64,000 bases of DNA from Eonycteris spelaea. Lineage: Eukaryota > Chordata > Mammalia > Chiroptera > Pteropodidae. Positions 1-11,559 of this stretch are shown here, in pieces (position 1 is the first letter of the stretch; each line of letters begins with the position of its first letter). The position numbers and the translations under genes were made by a program. The notes beneath the pieces were generated by a model. It was not told where the DNA came from and ran no database searches. It saw only the letters and a program-made list of their open reading frames with translations. Where the stretch lies: positions 3,100,001 through 3,164,000 of the forward strand of contig PUFA01000066.1 of NCBI GenBank assembly GCA_003508835.1. The letters run 5' to 3'.

Positions 1-310
1 CCTGCTTTTCATGTGATTGGTTCATTTTTCTCATTCACGTCTCAATCCAAGTGTCACATCCTCAGAGAACCCCCCACCGACCACTCCCCACACCAGCCGT
101 CATCAATTGCATCCCCTGGTCTTGTTTTCTTCCCAGAGCCTCTAACTAACTGTAATTGTCATGTTTGTGGCTGCTGTTGTTTACTTGTGACTATTTGGCA
201 CTCCTTCTAAACCCATTGACTCCTCGAGATCAGGGATCTTGATTGTCTCGTTCATTGCTACCTTCTCACCACCTAAAACAATAAATATCTGCTGAATTAA
301 CTAAGCAAAC
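1..310 (+). mobile_element. L2 3' end, plus strand
   Basis: Pyrimidine-rich L2 3' sequence ends in GATCAGGGATCTTGATTG, TTCATTGCTACCTTCTC and AATAAATATCTGCTGAATTAA. The window edge cuts its left part. Confidence 0.6.
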
Positions 311-1690
311 GACACAGCACAATCTGATCCTACTGTATAGCCTCTTCAAGAGGTTTGATGAGGTGCTATTTTGAAAGCGCGTTTTAAGAAGCCATGTTTC
401 TAAAACACAAGAGAATTATGAAAGCCTTGTTTGAAGGTGGTTAACTCTCCTGAGGAAACTCTAAAATAGGCTTCGGTTTCCCCTTGAGCTATACCTTCAA
501 TTATCTGATCTGTGCTAAAAGTTACTATGCCTTTTGCAGCCATGTTTTCCCCTCATCTTTTGTGCTATTGGCCCTTTGCTGGAACAAAATTACTGATAAT
601 CTTAGTTGATTTATATAATAATCCATTAACATGGCATTACGTATTTCAAAAGGTATAAGGAGTGTGTAATGAGAGGTCTGACTCCTGCCTCAGAGGCAGC
701 TGACATTTCCAGACACCTGGCACATGCGTCCAGAAATTTCTTATACGTAAACAGGCATGTAGAGAAATATAGGCCCACCTTTTCTGTTTACACGGGAAGG
801 ATCTGATTATACACACCGCGTTAGATCTTCGTGCTCCTTTTTTCCACTTTACAATCTATTTTTATATCACTGCACATGAAGGGGTTTGGGTCTTTAGAGA
901 CCGTAGGGTACTTCGTCAGGTGTCTGTCCTTTGGGATGGGCACTGAAGTGGTCGCTACACACAGTGCCACAGTGACTCACCTTGCACAGATGCCTCTGGA
1001 CCCGGGAAAGTCACGGGAGCACTTCTGGGCCTGTTGAAGGAACCCAAAAGCTCACCCGTCCCCAACCTCATCTCCACCCCCCTCCAAATACACTCCCTGG
1101 TGTTTGTGTTTTAGCCTTTTAGAGACTTTTTTTTTTTTCAAAATTGACTTTGGCTTCTTGGCCCAAACTCTGAAGTGTTTGAGCTGATAAGATAGCAAGC
1201 TTGGCTGAGGGGGCCAGGAGTAAATAGTTACCTTGGAGGCCCTCGGCCCCAGCAGAGGAGGGGCTCATGCTACCCCGAGACTCTCCACACCTCCAGCGGT
1301 GGGTGGCGTGGACGGGAGAAGGGCGAACCCGTGCTGGGGCCCAGACAAGCCTGGGAGGGAGGTGGGAGGAAGTGGGAAGGCAGCGCACGCAGGCCCCGTT
1401 CCTCACCGGTTCCTTGTGACCTTCAAGAATGGCTTCGAGAGCGTCCAGGCAGAGTCGGCCCCCTATTTACCGGGGCCTCTCCTAAGGTCCACAAGACATT
1501 ATGGGCAAGTTGGAGCAAAGCCCCGGCAAACCTTGAGACTCAGGTGCATCCCAGTGTGGCCTTGCACCGCGAGGGGCCTGAGGGGGCCACAGAAGGGGCC
1601 CTGTCTCCATGGCTGTAGCAGATGACGCCTGCACGGTCTTGACACAGTATCACCACATGCTCGTCGCCGTTATCGCGTTCCGGGATGTTT
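310..1690. other. Intergenic, mostly unique sequence
   Basis: I recognise no gene and no repeat. GC content rises from about 940 to 1620, where overlapping chance frames of 95-130 codons occur on both strands without any recognisable protein. Confidence 0.6.
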
Positions 1691-1850
1691 ACCTGCCCAG
1701 CACTGACCTAGGTCCTGGGCCACTCAGCAGTGAAGCACTCAGTCCAAATTCCCACATTCCAGAACTTTCATCAGTCTAGAATGGGAGAGAAATGACAAAC
1801 AGGCGAGAAGTAGCCAAGGCACTGGGGGGTACAATGGGGGACAGACAGGC
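1690..1850 (-). mobile_element. L2 3' fragment, minus strand
   Basis: GTCCTGGGCCACTCAGCAGTGAA then TCTAGAATGGGAGAGAAATGA is the reverse complement of the L2 3' end. It is diverged. Confidence 0.45.
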
Positions 1851-1959
1851 TGAGGGGGCCGGACTTAGGGCGCTGCCTGGCCTAGGGCGGGGAAGGCCCC
1901 CTCAGTCAGAGCATATCCTAGCTTAACACCCCTCTGCGGCTCTGCCAGGCTCCCCAGGG

Positions 1960-2300
1960 CCCCCAGCCCCTGCATGACCCGGCCCTGCCCACCTCTCTAA
2001 CCATGGTCAGCATCATCTGCTTGTCCGCACTCGCTGTCTTCTCCTACCTCAGGTCCTCACACTGCTGCTCCCTCTGCCCGCAGCACCCTCACCTCCCACC
2101 TCCTGAGGTGAAGCGTCACCTCCTCTGCCAGAAAGCCTTCGCTGATGCCACCAGATGGGTCTGGCGTGTCCTCGGGGCTGTGACATGCTTCTGCACACTC
2201 CCCGTTCCAGCTCTGATCACGCTGGACCGACGTTACCTGTTCGTGGATGACAAAGTAGCCCAGCATGCTCAGAGCCCAGTCCCTGTGCCCGGCCTACCGG
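1960..2300 (+). mobile_element. L2 fragment, plus strand
   Basis: CTCACACTGCTGCTCCCTCT, CACCTCCTCTGCCAGAAAGCC and the surrounding pyrimidine-rich order match L2 3' ORF/UTR sequence. The 107-codon frame across it is chance. Confidence 0.5.
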
Positions 2301-2329
2301 ATTCCAATATCGGCTCCCCCTCTTAGCTG

Positions 2330-2475
2330 GGCCACAGTTTTCTCATCAGGAAAATGGGCATTATGGTGATACGTGTCTCGTAGGATGGGTGCGAAGAAGA
2401 AGAAGAGGACTTTAATGTAAGTGATTAGAACAGCGTCGGGGCCAGAATTGGCACTCAGTAAAGGTTGGCTGTATT
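2330..2475 (+). mobile_element. MIR SINE, plus strand
   Basis: The CORE and tail read CAGTTTTCTCATCAGGAAAATGG, then GATTAGAACAGCG and CAGTAAAGGTTGGCTGTATT. The tRNA-like head is missing. Confidence 0.6.
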
Positions 2476-3209
2476 ATTACACCCTTGCTCTCTCTCCTAC
2501 AGACTACAGTAGTTGCTCACTTAACATTTGCTGGTGAAACAAATGCAGCCCTTCAACTATGAACAGTGGAGGGGGAGGGGGAAATACTTGTGATACAATG
2601 GAAAAGTTGTTAAAAACACAACACTAAATAGTCGAGCAATATGATTTACAACAAGGCGAACACACGCACTCACACACACATACGCACATTCCAATACACT
2701 GGCTTAGGAGAAAGAAAAACACCAGAATGTTCAGTGTGGTTGCATTAGGATGGGACAAAGAATAATATTTCTTCTTTCTTGTTTGATGTGTTTTTTCCTC
2801 ATCTTCTTTAATAAGCATGGTTTCAATTTAAATGGGGAAAAATAACAACAAATCTCGAAGAGGGAGCCCACAGCCTTTTCTGTTCCATACAGTTTTCCCA
2901 CAGACTGGGGCGGGGAGGGCGGGAGGGGCTCACGCTCAGAGAAAGAGCTGCCCTTTAGAAATGAAGCAAGAGCAGGGGAACCAGTGTGGTCCAGGCGGCA
3001 GAGGGTGTCAGCCGACCAGGGGGAAGTTGTGTGAATAATGGCAAAGCAACCCTCTCCCCACACAGGGCACGGTCGACATTCTGGAAGCCGCACACCCACA
3101 AATCCCCGGACCCCCAGCCTGGGCTAGCAACCTGCCTAATGCCACAGCCTGCATTTCCCAGCCGCCTGACATGGTCACCGCCGTGTCCATGAAGGGCCTG
3201 CTGCATGCC

Positions 3210-3360
3210 TCACTTCACATGTGTCACCTAACCCAGCCTGGCCCTGCCACCCTGCCTACGAGCAAGCTGCAGGTTTCTACAGCTAGCCCCATTTCACAGA
3301 GGGGGAGATAGGCGCAACGGTTTAATCCTTTGCCCAACGTGGCCCCGTTGGTAAATGGCA
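3210..3360 (-). mobile_element. MIR SINE, minus strand
   Basis: CCCCATTTCACAGAGGGGGAG and TTTGCCCAACGTGGCC are the reverse-complement MIR core. Confidence 0.5.
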
Positions 3361-3540
3361 GTGTCTGCATCTAACATTATTTGGTTCCATCCTTGTCTCT
3401 GGCCTCCTTCCTCAGTTTCTAGAGGAAAGGAATTGGGTCACGTCTTCACCATGTCCCCCTCACTCCACCACATGGCCTGGCCTAGAGTCTAGAATACGAC
3501 AAGTGCCTAATAATAATGGTTGAGTGAATAAACTAACAAA
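3340..3540 (+). mobile_element. L2 3' end, plus strand
   Basis: CTGGCCTAGAGTCTAGAATACG, CAAGTGCCTAATAATAATGG and TTGAGTGAATAAAC form an L2 end. It runs straight into the TGGA microsatellite, which may have grown from the L2 terminal GAATGA repeats. Confidence 0.6.
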
Positions 3541-3554
3541 TGGGTTATCAATGG

Positions 3555-3890
3555 ATAAGTAGATGGATGGATGGATGGATGCATGCATGGATGGATGCAT
3601 GGATGGATGCATGCATGTATGCATGTATGAGTGGATAGATGATGGATGGGTGGGTAGATGGGTGAAATGCATGAATGAAAGAATGGATGAATGATGGATG
3701 GATGGGTGTGTGGGTGGATAAATGGATGAACGAATTAGTGGGTGGGTGGGTGGATAGATGGATGGATGAATGGACAGACAAGTGGATGGGTGAATAGATG
3801 GATAAATAGATGAGTGTGAAGGTGGATGAAATACATGAATGAAAGGATGGATGGATGATGGATGAATGGATGAGCAGGTGTGTGAAATGC
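3555..3890 (+). repeat. TGGA/TGAA tetranucleotide microsatellite, imperfect, about 340 bp
   Basis: The tract is made of ATGG, ATGA, GTGG and TGCATGCA units in varying order. It reads as long chance frames rich in His, Ser and Pro on the minus strand (3460-3909). It follows directly after an L2 3' terminus. Confidence 0.9.
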
Positions 3891-4410
3891 AAGTGTGGAA
3901 TGAATGCATGGCTGAATATGGAAAATAATTAAATAAAGGATGATGACAGGCAGAAGGCCCTAAGAGGAAAAAAGTGTTTGTCCCTGGACACCGAATGTGC
4001 CCTTCAGAAAGGTTACAATCTGGCAGCTCTCAGGCCACGTCGGGCTTCAGACTTGTTTTGTTCGGTTGTCACAAGGTTTTTAAGGTTTTAAACTCATTGT
4101 CATTATGTAAAAATTATGAAATTTCACATTAAAAAAATCTAGACTTGTGGCTTCTCTTTCCAAATTGAGCCAGCGTACATACTAGGTAACGATGTGCCGG
4201 GACTGATAGGGGATCCTCTGGGACCCCACAGTCCCCGCCACTTCCAACGCATTCCCGACGCTGAGGTCGGGAGTCGGCCGCCCCTTATTCTGTCACTTCT
4301 GGACGGTGCTTTTCTCATAGTACAGTTATGAAGAAAATGAAAAATCTCTTGTTCCTGCCTCTCCATCAGAGGTGGGGAAATAAAAATAGGTAAAGAGAAA
4401 ACTGGGAGAG

Positions 4411-4414
<4 letters not shown>

Positions 4415-4453
<39 letters not shown>

Positions 4454-4458
4454 CGTGT
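4415..4458 (+). repeat. Compound (GT)n(GC)n microsatellite
   Basis: An unbroken GT run of about 30 bases passes into GCGCGCGCGC and then GTGTG, all alternating purine-pyrimidine. Confidence 0.95.
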
Positions 4459-4504
4459 GAATATTCCTGTGGATCTGATGCATGAAGAATGTGTATTTTC
4501 CCAA

Positions 4505-4670
4505 GGGATGGTTAGGAGCACAGATGTTAGAGCCTGACAACCCAAGTTCAAGCTCCAGCTCTGCCATACAGGCTGTGTGGCCTTGGGGAGGTCGCTGAAC
4601 CTCTCTGGGCTTCGGTTTCTTCATCTGCAAAGCAGAGATGATCTCAGCCCCCTCCCAAGGCGTTAATTAA
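4505..4670 (+). mobile_element. MIR SINE, plus strand
   Basis: The head GATGTTAGAGCCTGACAACC and TTCAAGCTCCAGCTCTGCC, and the core GTGTGGCCTTGGGGAGGTCG and TTCTTCATCTGCAAA, form a well-preserved copy. Confidence 0.75.
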
Positions 4671-4734
4671 TAACCCTATACAGGACTGGCTTCGGTACTT
4701 ATGTGACCTGCCTGGGCCTTGTGGGTACCCGCCA

Positions 4735-4960
4735 GCGATTCTCAACCAAGGGCCATCTGGCAATGTCTAGGTCTGGAAGTTTCTAGACATTTGGGGCTTA
4801 CAAATTGAGGGATGGTACTACCAGCATTTAATGGGTAGAAGCCAGAAATGCTGTCAAACACCCTCTGGCACTCAGGACAGACTCTCACAGCAAAGGATTA
4901 TGCAGCTGCAGGTGTCAGTAGTGCTGAGTCTGGGAACCCCTGGTCTTCAGGAATCCAGGC
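4735..4960 (+). mobile_element. MER5A (hAT-Charlie MITE)
   Basis: The copy is diverged, but the blocks CTCAACC, CATCTGGCAATGTCTAG, AATGGGTAGAAGCC and TGTCAGTAGTGCTGAG follow the MER5A order. It has no coding capacity. Confidence 0.7.
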
Positions 4961-5324
4961 TGCCGTGGGGGTGGGTTTGGGTTAGATATCTGGGAGGCCC
5001 TGAAGGCTGCCATAGGTGGCTCCCTTGAGGAGGCTGCTCTGGGCGTCACAGGAGACATGCTCTCAGGCCCTGAGCCACTCGGCCCCCAGGATCATCAAGC
5101 CCCAAGGACTGTCCCATTTCAGGGTGCTTGGACCTAGCCTGTTCTTAGCCCCACACTGGGCAAAGACGTGTCCCTAGTGCCTCCTGGTGGCCTCATCCCT
5201 AAACTACATGACATTCCCCAGCAGGGGGTGGTGGGAGGGAGGACAGGGACCTGCTCCAGAGTCATTCTTTATCCAGATTAGTGGGAAGTGTGGGGATTTA
5301 AAATAATGGAAGGTGGCAACAATG

Positions 5325-5535
5325 GCTTGGGAGACAGATTGACATGGATTGGAATCCCAGCTTGCTACAGATCAGCAGGAGACTTTGGACAAATCCCATG
5401 ATCCCTCCAGGCCTCAATTTTTCTCCTCTATAAAATGGGAATAATGTTACTTCCTTCACTGTGTCATTGAGAGGATTAGATTAAGTAACATACGTAAATA
5501 GATGGCAAATAAAAATGTTGGGTGCTTCATAAACC
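5325..5535 (+). mobile_element. MIR SINE, plus strand
   Basis: CTTGGGAGACAGATTGACATG, GGAATCCCAGCTTGC, CTCCTCTATAAAATGGGAAT and GAGAGGATTAGATTAAGTAA run from head to tail. Confidence 0.7.
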
Positions 5536-5719
5536 TCTCTGACACTTGTAAATCTGTAGCCATTTGCTTTTGATGAACTTCCAGTGCACCCAGAATGCTA
5601 AGCACCAAATAAATAATTTTGTTGCAAAGGCGTATTTAGTGATCTGAAAGATCTACAATAGATTATCAAATGACCATAGACCTCAAAAACATTGTGCACC
5701 GTGGGATCCTATTTTCCTT

Positions 5720-6600
5720 TGATAGATCTGTATTTTTAAACATGTACATTTGTAACATATATGAGAAACAAAGACCTTAGAGATGAATAAAAAAGACTGC
5801 TATCAAATAGAAAAATAGACAAAGTACATGACCGCTTTGCTACCAGAAAAGAAATACAAACGGCCTTTAGACATTTTAAAATTCTCAACTGGACATAAAA
5901 GGAAAGAATATGCAGATTAAAACTATGGTGAAGATCTTTGCCCCTATCTAGCAAGATCATGAGTGGGGAGTCTGATGATGGTGCCTCTGGCTGGGGTGTG
6001 AGGAGACCAGTGCTCTGACTGTCAGCTGGTAGGTATGACCTTAGAGAGCATTTAGACAATTAGTATCAAAATTTAAAGATGGCGTCTGCCCTAGGACTGG
6101 GCAGTTGAGTTACTAAAAATTTATCCTATAGAAGTAGATCCACATACATGGAGAGACTTCTGTGAAAGGGATATTAATTACAGCATTGTTTTCTCACAGC
6201 ACAATGCTAGAATCACCTCCATGACTACCAGCAGGGGACCGGTTAAATAAATTAGTGTAGTCAGACAATGGAATATGCGAAGAATGCTCTCCTAGTGCTG
6301 GTCTGGAAAAATCTCCAACATACGTTGTTAAGTTAAAAAAACAAAAAATCAGAGCGTAACAGGGTGTGCAGTACGCATCTCCTCAGGGAAAGAACTACAG
6401 GAATCCACGAACGCATTCGCTTAGCTACACTCTGGATATCTCTGTAACCATCCTGAGACGTAACCACCAGGGTGGCTTCCAGGAGGGGAGCCTGGAGTCC
6501 TGGAGCTCGGGGCAGGGGTTCAGGAGGAGAGCGAGAACATCCCCTGTAAAACTTCGGGCGTGCTTTCAACCTTTTTTCCTGTGAATATATATATTTTTAA
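5720..6600 (+). mobile_element. LINE-1 fragment, plus strand (decayed)
   Basis: Fossil L1 3' sequence: AAAATTCTCAACTGGACATA near 5880, CTATAGAAGTAGATCCACA near 6126, then GGGGACCGGTTAAATAAATT near 6235 and AGACAATGGAATATGCG. No open ORF2 remains. Confidence 0.65.
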
Positions 6601-6616
6601 GTTTTTAATGTATTGA

Positions 6617-6690
6617 TAGGAGAGAGAGAGGGAGGGAAGGAGGGAGGAGAGGGAGGGAGGGAGGAGAGAGAGAGAGAGAGAGAGAGAGAT
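6617..6690 (+). repeat. (GA)n/(GGGA)n purine tract
   Basis: About 74 bases of pure G and A on the plus strand, ending in a plain GA run. Confidence 0.95.
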
Positions 6691-7069
6691 TGCAGGAAGG
6701 ACTTGCTCTAGAATATCAGTGGTGGCACTAATCTCGGGGTGGCTGACGCAAATCAAGGGTGACTTTTGTTTTCTTATTTTGACTTAGATGGATTTCCTGA
6801 TTTAAAAAAATAATTACCAAGGAATATTTGGTAGTTAAAAAAAAATTCTTAAAAAGGAGACACTTGGTGTTTTCTTGGTAGTTAGAAGGAAACTAACTTC
6901 TACATAACAAAATAAAAAAACTCCCCCAAATAGTCAAGTCAAATTATTTTTATGACGAAGAATGTTATAGAATCTGAGGTTAGGTGGTTGGAAATACATT
7001 CTATGAAAAAGTGAGAATTAATATAGTCATCCCACCGCGCACTTGCTGGGTGTCAAAATTTCAAACTTT

Positions 7070-7215
7070 TAATCCAAACCTGGGTTTGAATTCGGCTCAA
7101 ACAGCCACTTACTCACTGGGCATGTCACTCCGATGCTCTGGATCTCAGATTCCTCATCTCCAGTGTGGAAAGACCACAGGACGGCTAGCAGCCTCGTGTG
7201 AGATGGTGCCCGTGG
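7070..7215 (+). mobile_element. MIR SINE, plus strand
   Basis: AACCTGGGTTTGAATTCGGC, GGCATGTCACTCCGATGCTC and TCCTCATCTCCAGTGTGG match the head and core. Confidence 0.55.
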
Positions 7216-7429
7216 GCCCGTAGCGCAGGGTGTATACAGAACGGGGCCCAGTCTTATCTCAGTCACGACGGGCAGACAGGGAACAGGCAGGAATTCTGCA
7301 CGCCCAGGTGTGGAGGACAGGATGGGAACCCTTTGCCTTCCTAGAGTCCAGCCCAACTCCGCCGGTCAGGGCTCCCGACAGTTTGAAGAGTGACACCAGG
7401 TGGCCAATCCGGAAACTGCACGGCAAGCC

Positions 7430-7545
7430 CTCCCGCTGTGAGCTTGAGCAAGGCGCTGACCCTGGAGGTTTCTCGGCTCTAAAATGGAAATCATGCTGCC
7501 TCCCTGGCAGAGAAGGGGTGAGAATTGAATGGGGTGATCCATGGA
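7430..7545 (+). mobile_element. MIR SINE fragment, plus strand
   Basis: GCTGTGAGCTTGAGCAAGGC, CTCTAAAATGGAAATCATGC and GAGAATTGAATGGGG fit the MIR core. Short and diverged. Confidence 0.5.
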
Positions 7546-8439
7546 AATCATCTCCAGGGCCACAGGCCTCGAGGCGGGCGGCTCTCACTCGCTCCCACTT
7601 CTAGTTTCCTTCCACCCTTTGCCTGGGTGATTCAAAAGCAGAGTCTCCCAAAGCATAGACCAAGAACCAGTGGTGCTTCGTGGGAAGATGTTAGTGGACG
7701 CTGAGCCGCGCCACCGGATAACTATTCCGTTTTCTTTCAATCGTTCTGATTATGTTTAGGCAACGGTCTCCGTTTGATACCAATATGTCTTTCATGCCTT
7801 TCTGATGCTCACCCACCTCCCTCTTGAACAAAAAGAGAGCAGGCCTGAGACTGAGAGCCTTCAGCAGGCGAGGTTATTTGGCCACAATTTGACAACATTA
7901 AATGGTTTTTATAATATTTATTTTTGGTGGTTACTTTCTATTGAGGGCAAGTGGTGCTGATTTTGCACTTACAATCGATTTGGTAGACTGGATTCTGCTG
8001 GGAGGCAGGCTGTGGTTCGGTCATTCGCCCTTTTTCTCTGTTGGGAAAATGGCCTGCCCCAGAGGTGGGCTGTTTCTTCATCCCGAATCTCAGAGTGGTG
8101 AGACACGTGGGCCAGCACTGCGGTCAACCCACAACCGACGCGAAAGAAACATGAGAAATACACCTTTGTGGTTAGCAACACGCTGAGATGCTGGGGCTGC
8201 TCGTTACTGCGGTGGAACCCAGCCTGAGCTGACTGATACGGTAGAGAGAAAAACGTTTCCTTTAAAACAAATACACTTACGTAAACGTGCTTGTTTAAAG
8301 AAAACTAGTGAGTAGGTAATGGTGTGGGAAGTAGGATACAGAGCTAACGAAGGCAGTGGTTGGGGGACTGAGGTTTGGGCACACGGGTGCAGGGTTTGAA
8401 ACGTGAAATCGTTACTCCGGGTTGCAGGTGGCTCCTCTC

Positions 8440-9080
8440 AGAGGCCCCCAAACACCACTCAACTCACATGTCACACTCTCCAGTCTGCCTCCCACCAGGT
8501 AGCCAGAGTGAGTTTTCTAAAGGACAAATCGGATTCAGATTCCTCCCCTGCTCCAACCTCTTCGATGGCGCTCGTGCGCCCTCAGGATAAAATCCACATT
8601 CTTCACCATGACCTAACCGGCCTGTCGCCTGTCGTAGTCTGTCCCCTCTCGCCTTCTTTCTCCTTCTCTCTGCCCTAGCCACCTGATTTCTTGGTTATTC
8701 TTCAAACCTGGCAGGTGTGCTTTTGCCTGAGGGGCTTTGCATTCACTAGCATCTCCCTGAGATAGGAACCCGGTGTTCTCGGCTTAAATATTCCTTCCTC
8801 AAAGAGTTCTTCCATCTGATGCTATACAGCAATAGCAATTCCCTAGTCACCTACTGCTCCCCCCCGCCCCCCGCATCCTACTTTCCTCCATATTACCTAT
8901 TACCCATGACCACATTACATATCTGTTCACTGTTGTATTCATGAAATGTTACTCCTTGAAGGCAAGGATTTTGTCAGGCTTTTTTTTTTTTTCACTGCTG
9001 TAGCCCCCCCCCCCCGTCTAGAACATAATGGATGCTCAGTAAGTATTCGCTGAAGGGAGGAATGAATAAATGATGGCAAA
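8440..9080 (+). mobile_element. L2 3' end, plus strand (long copy)
   Basis: AGGATAAAATCCACATTCTT, TGACCTAACCGGCCTGTCGC, TGCCTGAGGGGCTTTGCATT, CTCCTTGAAGGCAAGGATTT, a 12-C run at 9004-9015, and GCTGAAGGGAGGAATGAATAA at the end. It is a clear L2. Confidence 0.75.
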
Positions 9081-9084
9081 GATA

Positions 9085-9430
9085 GACACCAACAGCCCCA
9101 GGCCCAAGTTCTACGAGCATCAGGTCCAGCTGATAAAGAAGTCCTTCCCCACTGGTTCGAATTGAGTCTCGTTGGCTGCCTCAGATCACTTGTCTCTCCC
9201 TGAACCAATCACTGTGGCTGGGAGAATGGAATACTCTGATTGGCCAGGCTTAAGTCACAAGTCCATTTGTAAATCCAGAAGTAAGTTCAGCCCTACCTAA
9301 GCCATATGGACTGAGAGTGAGGCAGGTGTGTTCCGTGAGAAAAGTGTGATGCGGTCATCAGAGAAAGGGGACGTGGATGCTAGGTAGGTAAAAACAACAG
9401 TCGTCCGCCACACAAAGGTAAATTATTCAC
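9085..9430 (+). repeat. Interspersed repeat, family B
   Basis: The hallmark is GAACCAATCACTGTGGC followed about 25 bases later by CTCTGATTGGCCAGGC, then a tail ending in AAAAACAACAGTCGTCC. Two further copies lie at 12650-12865 and 21550-21960. I recognise it as an old mammal-wide repeat but cannot name it. Confidence 0.5.
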
Positions 9431-10009
9431 TTAGCTGAATGCCTAGGACTTAGAATGGGCTCTATGCGTGAGGGCCCTTATTTGGGATCAAACTATATTC
9501 AGCTGCGGGGTGGGAGGAACTGTACTAATACCAGAGATAGCGCTGGAATAAGGAGAAGGTGATTCGGGCAGTCCCTAGACACCAATATATCCATGGCATG
9601 AAACACTGTTGACAGAGATTAGAAGTTCGAAGCCAAAAGAAATCTTAGTTTTCTACATGCAACTTCTTACATAATCAGCAAAATATTAATTAATCTCTCT
9701 TCTGACGCTGAGGAGGCTATCCTTGAGAAGAAATTTAAAAATAACCATTGTTGGCCGCAATCCACTGCTGTTGATTAGTTTGAGGACCCGCATGTGCTGA
9801 TTGCATGATACAACCATAAGGCATACCACAATCCCCACGGCCAGCCAAGTGGGGCCTCCTGCAATTGGCAGTCGTGGTCAGCTGAAATTCTGAAACCATA
9901 TGGCATTGCGCTGTTCCTGAGAATGAGTAATCTACTTTGTTCTGGAATCGAAATGCTCAACCCTTTAGTAATACCTCCGGTGGCGGAGTCCGAGAGTTGT
10001 CCTTCGGTG

Positions 10010-10320
10010 TCACTCTTCCTTTCTACAACGGACATGGCTGCTCGGAATAGAGACTACACTTCTGAGCCTCCTTTGCAGCAGGGAGTGGCCGTGGGACTGA
10101 GGTATGGCCAATGGGATGTGAGCAGAACGAGGGAAAGCAAACGTGGTGGCCAGCCATTTGGACTTTGGGAAGGGGACAACATGCTGCTGATGATGGAGGA
10201 ACAAGTTAGGGGCCCAAGTCGCTGCCAGCTTCCATGGTGTAGAGCCACTACTCCCTCATAAACTTTTATTGTATTTCAGTCTCTTCTATCTCTAGACCCC
10301 ATAGATGAAATTATATTCTA
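10010..10320 (+). mobile_element. LTR-type interspersed repeat, family A fragment
   Basis: The order of blocks (pyrimidine-rich start, CTCCTTTGCAGCAGGGAGTGG, TGGCCAATGGGATGTGAGC) matches the other family A copies. The 3' end is truncated. Confidence 0.45.
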
Positions 10321-10689
10321 AATGATACACCTCTAAAGAAGCTTGTCTAACTTGAGAAATTTTGTAAAATGTATACATGGAATAAATCCCTTTAAAAAAG
10401 AAAGAAAGAAAGAAATATACAATCTTGATTCACTTATATTGGTTTATTCAGTCTTAAATAAACATTTAAGACTACCTAAGGAAGATGGCTGGCCCAGGGG
10501 TCCCCTAAATTTTGGCTGCTTTAACAAAACCTCTATCGCCTTTAACTTAAGTCCCCGGTCTCCTGGGTCCCAAAGCTGGCTATCAGCAGTGCACTGTGAG
10601 TCTTTTTTAAATATAGATTCCTGGGCCTTGGCCAGTTCATATGAAGAAGTAATATATTAGGAATTTGTCATTTTTAAAACACTCCCTGT

Positions 10690-10865
10690 CTTACCAGCTG
10701 TGTGACCTTGGGCAAGTTATTTAACTTCCCAGTTCTGCAATTCCCTCAACAATAAAACGGAGACCGTGATAGCATCTATCTGTAAATAGAGCTGTTGCGA
10801 GAACGAGTTTATTTCATGTGTACAAAGCGCCTAGCATAGAGCCCGGAACAGAGTGAGATCTGTAT
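10690..10865 (+). mobile_element. MIR SINE, plus strand
   Basis: CCAGCTGTGTGACCTTGGGC, AAGTTATTTAACTTCCCAG, AATAAAACGGAGACC and CGCCTAGCATAGAGCC are close to the MIR consensus. Confidence 0.8.
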
Positions 10866-10869
10866 CTGT

Positions 10870-10995
10870 TGGTTGTCTTTATGCCCGTTGGTGGGAATGT
10901 AAATTACTGCAAACTTTCTGGAGGACAATTTGCACTATCTACCAAGATGCTAAATAGGTACTTTAACCTAGCACTATGATGGCTGAAAACAGCCT
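10870..10995 (+). mobile_element. LINE-1 fragment, plus strand
   Basis: GGTGGGAATGTAAATTACTG, then CTGGAGGACAATTTGCAC, is the classic L1 ORF2 3' region. It is only a short piece. Confidence 0.6.
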
Positions 10996-11044
10996 ACGAC
11001 TGCTCTCATTCATCCCACTACGTACCCAAGAACACTCCTTGCAG

Positions 11045-11530
11045 CATATTCTTACTCAACAAGCATTTACTGAGCACCTATGCTGTAGTCAGGATACAAG
11101 AGGCTGTGCTGCTGTAACAAGCCCACGCATAGCAGTGACTTAACAGACCAAAGGTTCATTTCTTGCTTTCACACGATGTGCAGACGGAGGACCCCCTCTC
11201 CATCTCGTTGCTGCGCCCTCTGGAGCAGGGGGTCTTGGAGAGGGACATGGCAGGCCACGAGACAGCTAGAAAAGGTCACATGGGATTTTCTTAAGGGCTA
11301 GGCTGCAAGTAGCGGACATTCCTTTGGCATACGCCCTCGCGCAGAAATGAGCCACATCGTTCCAACCTAATTGCAAGGGAAAGGCAGAAGAACATACGGA
11401 TATCGAGTGAGAGTTGTCTCTGTGACATCGGCTATGTTTAAGGGACGGTTCTAGGAGCTGGGGACCCAGAGATGAGCAAGACCAACAAGATCTCTACTCT
11501 CTCAGAGCTTCCCTTGTAATAAACCTCTGT
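11045..11530 (-). mobile_element. L2 3' end, minus strand, split by family D repeat
   Basis: CAACAAGCATTTACTGAGC and CACCTATGCTGTAG lie left of 11090; GGGACGGTTCTAGGAGCTGG and AGATGAGCAAGACCAACAAG resume at about 11440. The break is filled by the repeat at 11090-11425. Confidence 0.55.
11090..11425 (+). repeat. Interspersed repeat, family D, inserted in an L2
   Basis: It opens with GGCTGTGCTGCTGTAACAAG and GCAGTGACTTAACAGACC and ends near CCTAATTGCAAGGGAAAGG. An L2 3' end in minus orientation is broken by it: one piece lies at 11045-11089, the next at 11430-11530. I cannot name the family. Confidence 0.4.
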
Positions 11531-11559
11531 TCTAAACCTGACCCCGGGCGTACGCCATC

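Larger units (their letters stand above)
6690..8440. other. Intergenic, mostly unique apart from two MIR pieces
   Basis: Outside the MIR fragments at 7070 and 7430 nothing is recognised. 7620-7830 looks like an old repeat (GAGTCTCCCAAAGCATAGAC) that I cannot place. Confidence 0.4.

Noticed and set aside
3555..3890. CRISPR-like array of regular repeats
   Set aside because: Units are 4 bp and irregular, with no spacers, and the genome is eukaryotic.
3460..3909. 149- and 114-codon His/Ser/Pro-rich frames
   Set aside because: Pure translation of the TGGA microsatellite on the minus strand.
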